Source: Cytophagales bacterium
GTDB lineage: Bacteria; Bacteroidota; Bacteroidia; Cytophagales; Cyclobacteriaceae
Length of the DNA stretch: 5,851 nucleotides
Direction of reading: 5' to 3'
NCBI GenBank assembly: GCA_029262955.1
Contig: JAJCYL010000112.1
Location: forward strand, 1-5,851
Made by a program: the position numbers and the translations under genes
Shown: piece after piece, positions 1-5,190 of the stretch
How the letters are laid out: the number at the start of each line of letters is the position of its first letter
Numbering within the stretch: position 1 is the stretch's first letter
Notes under the pieces: generated by a model
What the model was told of the DNA's origin: nothing
Databases searched by the model: none
The model's input: only the letters and a program-made list of their open reading frames with translations

Positions 1-837
1 CTGACCATGCAGGTAAAAAAATTGGAGGAAGAGATAGGGGTGAGAATTTTCGATCGGGATAAGAAACCGCTCCAACCTACTATAATAGGTAAGGAGGTGA
101 TTGTGAGAGCTCGCCAAATTTTACGAGAGTCAAAACAACTTACCGAGTTTGTCAACCACGAGAAAGAATCATTGGAGGGAGAATATACCATAGGTATTAT
201 CCCAACGCTAGCTCCTTATTTACTACCCCGATTCCTTCCATTATTCATGAAAGAGAATCCAGGGGTTCATTTAAAAATACAGGAACTACAGACAAGCCAG
301 ATTATTTCCCAACTTATAAACGGAATTATTGATATCGGTTTACTGGTAACTCCCCTCAATGAGACCTCCATCAAAGAAATACCGGTATTTTACGAACCAT
401 TTCTTCTCTATTTACCTGAAAATCATAGATTTTTCAGTGAAACACTGATGTTGGCGGAAGATCTTGACCCAAGTGAAGTGTTGGTTTTGGATGAAGGCCA
501 CTGTTTTAGAGAGCAGGCGCTTTCAATTTGTAAGCGGGCAAAGTATGGTTCTTCTATCGGTTTTGAATATCAGAGCGGCTCTATCGAAGCGCTAAAAAAC
601 CTGGTTCAGAATGGAGTGGGTTATACCCTGGTGCCGGAGCTCTCGGTAATCAACGAACTGAATTCGATTCATATAAGAAGATTTACTAATCCAGAACCAG
701 TAAGGGAAGTGAGTATAGTTGTTCACAGCAGTTACATAAAGGAATCAGTTATCATCAGGTTAAAGGAGTCCATTCATAAAGTCATTCCAGAACGATTTTT
801 AGAGAAACAATCTGTAGTGGAATTTGACTGGAGTTGA
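1..837 (+). CDS. oxyR: OxyR-type LysR-family peroxide-sensing regulator (5' truncated by window edge)
   Basis: This is a LysR-family DNA-binding regulator that resembles OxyR, the cytoplasmic hydrogen-peroxide sensor that activates catalase, peroxiredoxin and Dps genes. The frame is open from base 1 (L-T-M-Q-V-K-K-L-E-E-E), matching the recognition-helix end of LysR proteins, so the ATG at 7 is internal. By alignment from memory with E. coli OxyR, this Met sits near residue 34, and roughly 31 residues lie off the window. Counting from that Met, residues 1-25 finish the helix-turn-helix and wing, about 28-55 form the linker helix, and about 58-266 form the effector domain. GHCFREQALSIC carries C166 and C175, nine residues apart like E. 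coli C199 and C208. T67 (IIPTLAPYLLP), H165 and R233 fall at a constant offset of 33 from T100, H198 and R266. The pocket therefore looks intact. The family is clear; the exact regulon is not. The next gene is 86 bp downstream on the same strand. Confidence 0.88.
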   Translation: MTMQVKKLEEEIGVRIFDRDKKPLQPTIIGKEVIVRARQILRESKQLTEFVNHEKESLEGEYTIGIIPTLAPYLLPRFLPLFMKENPGVHLKIQELQTSQIISQLINGIIDIGLLVTPLNETSIKEIPVFYEPFLLYLPENHRFFSETLMLAEDLDPSEVLVLDEGHCFREQALSICKRAKYGSSIGFEYQSGSIEALKNLVQNGVGYTLVPELSVINELNSIHIRRFTNPEPVREVSIVVHSSYIKESVIIRLKESIHKVIPERFLEKQSVVEFDWS

Positions 838-865
838 AATGTCAAGGCAAGGTTTAGAAGCGTTG

Positions 866-882
866 TTCGGAAAATAACCGAA
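866..882. repeat. Inverted repeat TTCGG-N7-CCGAA in the gap after the oxyR-like gene
   Basis: Perfect 5-bp arms (866-870 and 878-882) flank a 7-base AT spacer, 29 bases past the oxyR-like stop codon. As RNA this could form a small hairpin, but no T-tract follows, so it is a poor intrinsic terminator. It could equally be a protein-binding site or chance. It is recorded because it is one of only two symmetrical elements in this gap. Confidence 0.35.
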
Positions 883-892
883 TTGCATACCT

Positions 893-911
893 ATTCATTT
901 ACTATATGAAT
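893..911. repeat. Inverted repeat ATTCAT-N7-ATGAAT upstream of the large secreted-protein gene
   Basis: Perfect 6-bp arms (893-898 and 906-911) flank a 7-base spacer and end 13 bases before the ATG at 924. The dyad geometry suits a dimeric regulator, and binding here would sit on or next to the transcription start. It does not fit the LysR T-N11-A rule, because the bases at that spacing are C and G, so it should not be assigned to the neighbouring regulator. In AT-rich DNA such a repeat can arise by chance. Confidence 0.35.
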
Positions 912-923
912 TAATTTTATACC

Positions 924-977
924 ATGAAGTGGTGTATTCTCAATTTACTACTCTTTGTGGGTGGCTATTCATTCGGC
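924..977 (+). other. Signal peptide of the large secreted protein
   Basis: Residues 1-18 have a short charged start (MK), a hydrophobic core (ILNLLLFVGG) and small residues at -3 and -1 (S16, G18), with Q19 as the expected mature N-terminus. C20 follows, but Q19 directly before it does not fit a lipobox, so signal peptidase I processing is favoured over lipidation. Confidence 0.8.
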
Positions 978-3900
978 CAATGCATCAGTGATTATCAGAA
1001 ACTAATTCCAGACAAATTTCTGGCACCTCGCAATAATTTTGGTTCTGCAGTTGCTATATCTGGAGATTATGTTGCGGTAGGGGCTCCAGATAATGACTCA
1101 CTAGCTTATAATGGTGGTATGGTTTATCTTTTTAAAAAGTCAGGAGATGAGTGGCAAAGAATTGCAACGATGTCTCCATCAGATTTAAAAGAAAACGATC
1201 GCTTTGGATTAAGAATAGATCTTTCTACAAATTATTTATTTGTCTCCTCCAGGTTTGGAAGCCGTTTTGACTCCATATATGACTCTCGGGTATATGTTTA
1301 CGAAAAGGGGATTGAATGGACATCTGCAAAGGAATCTTTCATCATTCAGCCTTCAAATCCATCCTGGAGCTTTGGTGGAAATATTGTTATCAGAGATAAT
1401 GAGGAAGGTTTGTTAATAGCCGATCTCAACTTAAGAGAAGGGACGGTTTACGCCTATTCAAAACCAACGGGCGGTTGGGAGTCTGCAATGGTAACTCTTC
1501 TTGAGCCACCGGAAGACGAAGTTTTAATTGATACTCGGTCACAAGATTTCGGAATTGATATTGACTATGAAGATAATCTAGTTGTTATTGGAGCTTCTGA
1601 CTACGTTTTTGGTAAAGGTGCAGCTTATTTATTTAGAGATGAAAGTCTTGGGAGTTGGTCGAATTTTACTTTACTAGCACAGCTTGAGGATGTTAATGGT
1701 GAAAATTCTTTTGGTAAAAATGTTGAAATAAATAATGGAAACATTTACTCGTCAAGCCAACTAGTTTCGGCGAGCGCAATTGTAAAATTTAATGCAAGGG
1801 TAGATTGGTCAGATGCTACTCAAAATGAAAGAATCTTTGTAATTGATGAAAATACTCGTGTTTTAAGTTTCAATTTTTTCGTTACTGATGATAGGCTTTT
1901 ACTTGGATATAAAACACCGATTGACTTACTGCCAAATGCCGTCTCAATTGAAGAGAATGGAGATAGAAATTCAGGCCTAATTTATTCGAATCCAGTATCA
2001 AATATCTCAAACTACATCAGTAGTATAGATATGGATCAGATTGGAAACGTAATTGTTGGAGATACATTTGATCCAGAAATTCCGGAGGTAATTGGCTCCG
2101 CATCAATTGTCCCTTACAAATCAGGGTGGGAGCTTAATGATTTGAGTAAGGTGGTTGTTCGCACCGAGAATGCTACGGATTCCAATTTCGGAAGCAGCAT
2201 ATTAGAGATTGACAATTACCTCTTTTTGGGGGCTTTAAGAGATGCCTCTGGTTTATATAACACTGGATCAGTCAGCATTTATGAACTCATTGATGATAAT
2301 TATAAGCTTATTCGAAAACTTTTACCTGATAACCCAAATGTATTCGACGACTTGTTTGGGGTCAGTTTAGCCAAAATGGAAGACCAATTGGGAGTTGGGT
2401 ATTCTGGTAAAGAACCTAATGGACAGGTGGTTTTTTACCAAAAGGGAATCAACTGGTCTGATCTCGAAATAATTGAAACTATAGAGCCCGTGGATACTTC
2501 AAAAATTAAACTATTTGGCAGTAAAATCGCAATTGATCAAGGAGTACTTGTTGTGGGTCATCAAAGACATCCAGCTTCACAGGCAGCGCAGTTGTCAATC
2601 TCCATTTATGAGAGGGAAAGTAATCGATGGGTTTTTAAGCAAATGTTCGATTTAGGAAACCTTAGTGTTTTTGCTAAAGCTGGAACGCCGGCAGTTGATG
2701 TTTTAAATGGAGACGTATTAGTGGCAGTTGGTTCTGGAGCTTCTATTTTTAAAAAAGAAAATGACCATTGGTTTGAGGCAGCGAAACTAGCCCCTATTGA
2801 TAATAATTTCACCAATTTCTTTGGTACGGATGTTTCGCTAGGACGGAATAATGCTTTTATAAGTGCGATTGGTTATGATGTAGGTGAAATTGATCGTGTA
2901 GGAGCCGTATATGTTTTTAATAAACCTTCATCTGGATGGGAAGGTGATATTGTTGAAAGCAACACCATTATTCCAAATGATCTTAAAAAAAACGGGTTGT
3001 TTGGTGTATCAATTAAGAGTATTGAAAATACGTTGATTGTTGGTGCTCCCCTTGCTAGCTTCAGCTTTTCAGACCCTCAATCTGTGTTTCAACCTGGGTC
3101 AGCTTATATTTTTCAAACTGTCGATCATTTTTGGAATGATCCGGTAGAATTAGTAAAAATTCAAGGTGATTTAAAAACGGTAAAAGATAATTATGGACTG
3201 AACCTTCATATAGGAAGCGATAGGTTTTATGTTTCAGCCATCACTGATGATAATGTCAACGGTTTTAAATCTGGTGCAGTATATGCCACGAATATGCCAC
3301 CAGTTATTTCTACCGTGCCACCAATTTGTTCAGGGAATGTAGAAATAGTTGAGCTGAATAGTTACCCATCAGGCGGAACCTGGATTGGACCAGGGGTTAT
3401 TGATCCTTCCGGCAGTTTTGACCCAAGTAACCTGGAACCTGGCAACTATGAACTCATATATCGTTCACCCAATTGCACTTATGAAAGCAAATTAATTATT
3501 GAAATACGTGAGGAGTCAAAAGTGAACCTACTATCTGCTTTGGAAACAAACGCATGTATTGGGGAATCGGTGATCCTGTCTGTATCAGAGGAAGTAGGCA
3601 CATCTTACCGATGGTTCTTTTCAGACAATAATAAAGGAAGTTTTGAGCCTGTTGGTATCGAAAGTGCTGAAATTGAGGCAAATAAAAAGGGATATTATTT
3701 CGCAATGTCAAATAACCAGTTCTGTACATCGTCATCAGATACTATAAAATTTAATTATTATCAACGTGCGGAACTAGAGATAGACCCGCCGGATGTGGTT
3801 TGTTCTTATGATGATTTTAGCCTCAAAGCTGATATTGAAGGTGGATTATGGTCTGGTCCCGGAGTGGGTTTGAAAAGCAATAGGTTTGACCCTCGAGAAT

Positions 3901-4505
3901 CAGGCAATGGCATTCATTCTGTTCAATACATTTATCAGGACGAGTATCAATGTATGGATACTAGTACTGTTGAGATTCGTGTGGGAATAGTAGAGCCGCC
4001 AGCAATTTCTACCCCAGGTGGTATCTGCGATGAGTCAGTAGCTCTTGAAATTTTCAATTACTCTAATACAACCCGGTATGAATTGTTTAGAAAAACAGAT
4101 CAGATAGATGTTTTTGGTTCGCTAGGGTATATTGAAAAGTCGAGTTTAATTTTTAAACCTGGCATTTACAAAGTAGTAGCTAGCTCTGACCTTTGTGAGT
4201 CCTCAAGTTCAAACATAAGTATTTTGGACATCAGCAGTTCAACACCTGAACTACCACCGAATGTATTTACACCAAATGGCGATAATTATAATGACGAATT
4301 TGTTATACCTGTTGAGAATAGTTTCAATTATTCTATGACTATTCATGATAGGAATGGTAGGAGTGTGTTTTTTTCTGAAACCGAAAACCAACCTTGGACG
4401 GGTGGTAATAGCAAACCAGGAGTTTACTACTGGAATCTGTCTTATGAAGTTAGCTGTGATGAGAAAAGAAGATCTTTTAGAGGATTAATTCATCTCTTTC
4501 GATGA
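924..4505 (+). CDS. Large secreted FG-GAP beta-propeller and Ig-like protein with T9SS type B C-terminal domain
   Basis: This 1193-residue protein is exported by Sec and then crosses the outer membrane through the type IX secretion system. Residues 1-18 are a signal peptide (MKWC, then LLLF hydrophobic core, SFG before Q19). Residues 36-789 hold 14 degenerate FG-GAP-like repeats with a recurring pattern: FG, a beta strand, VxVGAP-like strand, then G-A-V-Y-V-F and a Trp. Residues 791-1103 are four Ig/PKD-like modules. Residues 1110-1193 are the type B sorting domain (NVFTPNGDNYND near the start, G-L-I-H-L-F-R at the end; TIGR04131/CHU_C-like). The likely role is a cell-surface or released adhesin or binding protein; no enzymatic motif is visible and the ligand is unknown. 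The ATG at 924 is the first one after an in-frame stop at 912. There is no Shine-Dalgarno sequence, as is usual in the phylum. Start, frame and stop are unambiguous, and no frameshift is seen. Confidence 0.92.
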   Translation: MKWCILNLLLFVGGYSFGQCISDYQKLIPDKFLAPRNNFGSAVAISGDYVAVGAPDNDSLAYNGGMVYLFKKSGDEWQRIATMSPSDLKENDRFGLRIDLSTNYLFVSSRFGSRFDSIYDSRVYVYEKGIEWTSAKESFIIQPSNPSWSFGGNIVIRDNEEGLLIADLNLREGTVYAYSKPTGGWESAMVTLLEPPEDEVLIDTRSQDFGIDIDYEDNLVVIGASDYVFGKGAAYLFRDESLGSWSNFTLLAQLEDVNGENSFGKNVEINNGNIYSSSQLVSASAIVKFNARVDWSDATQNERIFVIDENTRVLSFNFFVTDDRLLLGYKTPIDLLPNAVSIEENGDRNSGLIYSNPVSNISNYISSIDMDQIGNVIVGDTFDPEIPEVIGSASIVPYKSGWELNDLSKVVVRTENATDSNFGSSILEIDNYLFLGALRDASGLYNTGSVSIYELIDDNYKLIRKLLPDNPNVFDDLFGVSLAKMEDQLGVGYSGKEPNGQVVFYQKGINWSDLEIIETIEPVDTSKIKLFGSKIAIDQGVLVVGHQRHPASQAAQLSISIYERESNRWVFKQMFDLGNLSVFAKAGTPAVDVLNGDVLVAVGSGASIFKKENDHWFEAAKLAPIDNNFTNFFGTDVSLGRNNAFISAIGYDVGEIDRVGAVYVFNKPSSGWEGDIVESNTIIPNDLKKNGLFGVSIKSIENTLIVGAPLASFSFSDPQSVFQPGSAYIFQTVDHFWNDPVELVKIQGDLKTVKDNYGLNLHIGSDRFYVSAITDDNVNGFKSGAVYATNMPPVISTVPPICSGNVEIVELNSYPSGGTWIGPGVIDPSGSFDPSNLEPGNYELIYRSPNCTYESKLIIEIREESKVNLLSALETNACIGESVILSVSEEVGTSYRWFFSDNNKGSFEPVGIESAEIEANKKGYYFAMSNNQFCTSSSDTIKFNYYQRAELEIDPPDVVCSYDDFSLKADIEGGLWSGPGVGLKSNRFDPRESGNGIHSVQYIYQDEYQCMDTSTVEIRVGIVEPPAISTPGGICDESVALEIFNYSNTTRYELFRKTDQIDVFGSLGYIEKSSLIFKPGIYKVVASSDLCESSSSNISILDISSSTPELPPNVFTPNGDNYNDEFVIPVENSFNYSMTIHDRNGRSVFFSETENQPWTGGNSKPGVYYWNLSYEVSCDEKRRSFRGLIHLFR
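1029..3290 (+). repeat. Fourteen FG-GAP-like blade repeats (protein level)
   Basis: Repeat units of about 45-60 residues start near residues 39, 95, 149, 209, 263, 315, 365, 422, 479, 531, 588, 634, 694 and 757. Ten keep FG at the start and one has YG; units 6, 7 and 11 lost it but keep the later strands. The best-preserved are units 1 (VAVGAP), 4 (VVIGAS) and 13 (LIVGAP). The units end with a Gly/Ser-Ala/Val-x-V/I-F/Y strand, often followed by a Trp. Fourteen is twice seven, the blade number of integrin-alpha-type propellers, so two tandem propellers (about 36-415 and 419-789) are inferred. The repeats have diverged at DNA level. No cysteine occurs between residues 20 and 802. Confidence 0.75.
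3294..4232 (+). repeat. Four Ig/PKD-like modules in A-B-A-B order, each with one cysteine pair (protein level)
   Basis: Module 1 (residues 791-862) and module 3 (948-1020) share GG-x-W-x-GPGV, then FDP and a final C-x(6-8) strand. Module 2 (866-946) and module 4 (1024-1103) share an initial C, a central aromatic strand (YRWFF or YELFR), and an ending of the form G-x-Y-x(8-9)-C-x-SSS. Each module has exactly two cysteines: 802/851, 878/934, 960/1010 and 1035/1091. The first kind resembles the Gly-Trp-rich modules common just before type B sorting domains in Cytophaga and Algoriphagus-like proteins. They probably act as a stalk between propellers and cell surface. Confidence 0.7.
4251..4502 (+). 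other. T9SS type B C-terminal sorting domain
   Basis: Residues 1110-1193 match the gliding-motility-associated C-terminal domain. NVFTPNGDNYNDEF lies near the start; I-H-D-R-N-G-R-S-V-F-F occupies the usual I-x-N-R-W-G-x-x-V-F position, with Trp of the motif replaced by Asn. PW-T-GG and GVYYW follow, and the protein ends G-L-I-H-L-F-R. In the family this domain is recognised by the type IX translocon; type B clients usually need a PorP/SprF-like partner, which is not encoded in this window. Confidence 0.88.
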
Positions 4506-4686
4506 TTATTACTACTAAGGGAAATACGAACTAAAATCCTCATAAAATTCAAAACTCTATTCGATAACTTAAATTAGGAAACATTCCTCTGGGACTACAA
4601 CTTCCTCATATCCGATGAAAGTGGCCTTGGTGCAGAAGGTTTCGTGTCAGGGATATTTTTTAAAACTTGTCATGAATACTTCGATT

Positions 4687-4702
4687 TATGACAAAAGTCA
4701 TA
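4687..4702. promoter_or_regulatory. Candidate operator: palindrome TATGAC-AAAA-GTCATA
   Basis: Perfect 6-bp arms flank a 4-base spacer, ending 4 bases before the -7-like box and 33 bases before the thioredoxin start codon. A further half site, TTGTCAT (4667-4673), is the reverse complement of ATGACAA at 4688-4694, giving a second, wider dyad. The 6-4-6 layout resembles Crp/Fnr-family sites (such as TTGAT-N4-ATCAA), but the half site differs and no regulator is assigned. A protein bound here would cover the promoter spacer, which favours repression. This is inference from symmetry and position. Confidence 0.45.
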
Positions 4703-4705
4703 GAC

Positions 4706-4713
4706 TAAATTTA
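4706..4713 (+). promoter_or_regulatory. Putative Bacteroidota -7 box TAAATTTA of the thioredoxin-apbE operon
   Basis: It matches the TAnnTTTG -7 consensus except for the last base. Transcription would start near 4720, about 16 bases before the ATG at 4736. No clean -33 TTG lies at the expected distance; TTA at 4686-4688 is the closest, 17 bases upstream. A weaker alternative is TATTTTTT at 4654-4661, with TTG at 4627-4629 and a 24-base spacer. Confidence 0.35.
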
Positions 4714-4735
4714 GAACCATTACGTTTAGACTCCC

Positions 4736-5188
4736 ATGAGAAAAACAATTCTTGGGCTTTTGCTATTCTTGCAATTTTCAGGAAACTTGATGGCCCAGGA
4801 GAACAAGCTTTTATGGTTGACCAACTATGACGAGGCCATATGTAAATCAGGAAATGAGAAATCTATTCTAATCAGTTTCGCAGGGTCGGATTGGTGCAAA
4901 CCCTGTATTATGTTAACCAGGGAAGTGTTTGAAACCTCGGAGTTTAGGACTTATTCTGATCAAAATCTTGTCTTACTACAGGCAGATTTTCCAAGATTGA
5001 AGAAAAACAGGTTATCGGAACAACAGACCAAGGCTAATGAGCTTCTGGCTGAACGTTTTAATAAAGAAGGTTCCTTTCCATTAGTGGTTTTGATAGATGG
5101 AGAAGGCAACATTCAGGGAATGTTAGGTTATTCTTCTGGAGGTCCCACAACATTTATTTCTAAAATTAAATCTTTGATAAGCTATTGA
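4736..5188 (+). CDS. Exported thioredoxin-family protein (WCKPC)
   Basis: This 150-residue protein has a Sec signal peptide (residues 1-20, MRKT then LLLFLQF core, ending LMA before Q21) followed by one thioredoxin fold acting outside the cytoplasm. The active site is W53-C54-K55-P56-C57 in the context FAGSDWCKPC. The cis-proline loop is GSFPLVVLID with P115, and the final helix is near 138-149. The length and the insert between strands (ADFPRLKKNRLSEQQ, 83-97) fit the Thioredoxin_7/DsbD-gamma-like group often called thioredoxin family protein in Bacteroidota. A third cysteine, C36, precedes the active site. The protein could reduce or oxidise periplasmic cysteines; direction cannot be told from sequence. 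It overlaps the apbE-like gene by one base, so the two products probably serve one process. ATG 4736 is chosen because it gives a complete signal peptide directly after the promoter-like elements. Confidence 0.9.
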   Translation: MRKTILGLLLFLQFSGNLMAQENKLLWLTNYDEAICKSGNEKSILISFAGSDWCKPCIMLTREVFETSEFRTYSDQNLVLLQADFPRLKKNRLSEQQTKANELLAERFNKEGSFPLVVLIDGEGNIQGMLGYSSGGPTTFISKIKSLISY

Positions 5189-5190
5189 TG
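5186..5190 (+). other. TGATG stop-start overlap between thioredoxin and apbE genes
   Basis: The thioredoxin stop TGA (5186-5188) shares its last A with the apbE-like ATG (5188-5190). No Shine-Dalgarno sequence precedes this ATG (ATAAGCTAT just upstream). Termination-reinitiation coupling is therefore likely, giving linked amounts of both proteins from one transcript. Confidence 0.8.

Larger units (their letters stand above)
4506..4735. other. 230-bp intergenic region with putative promoter and operator
   Basis: AT-rich DNA separates the secreted-protein gene from the thioredoxin operon. No convincing intrinsic terminator follows the stop at 4503-4505: the only small hairpin (AGGAA-ACA-TTCCT, 4576-4588) lacks a T-tract. 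The promoter-proximal 80 bases hold a T-rich tract (4654-4661), three copies of GTCAT in both orientations (4669-4673; complement at 4688-4692; 4697-4701) and a -7-like box. A short + strand open stretch (4576-4686) reads like protein, but I do not recognise it and it lacks a credible start. Confidence 0.6.

Noticed and set aside
7..9. ATG at 7 as the true start of the regulator
   Set aside because: It corresponds to the middle of the helix-turn-helix in LysR proteins, and the frame stays open to base 1.
893..911. LysR T-N11-A binding box for the adjacent regulator
   Set aside because: At that spacing around the dyad centre the bases are C and G, not T and A.
969..983. Lipoprotein processing at C20 of the large protein
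   Set aside because: The residues before it are S-F-G-Q; Gln at -1 breaks the lipobox, and T9SS clients are normally processed by signal peptidase I.
2606..2815. 69-codon open frame on the minus strand inside the secreted-protein gene
   Set aside because: It lies opposite a clearly coding propeller repeat, has no recognisable motif and no promoter or start context of its own.
3496..3735. 79-codon open frame on the minus strand opposite the Ig-like modules
   Set aside because: It is a shadow of strongly patterned coding sequence on the + strand; its composition looks random.
4576..4588. Hairpin AGGAA-ACA-TTCCT as terminator of the secreted-protein gene
   Set aside because: The stem is only 5 bp and AT-rich, no T-tract follows, and it lies 70 bases after the stop codon.
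4615..4830. 71-codon + strand open frame across the promoter region into the thioredoxin gene
   Set aside because: It overlaps the signal peptide and start of a convincing thioredoxin gene in another frame and shows no domain or signal.
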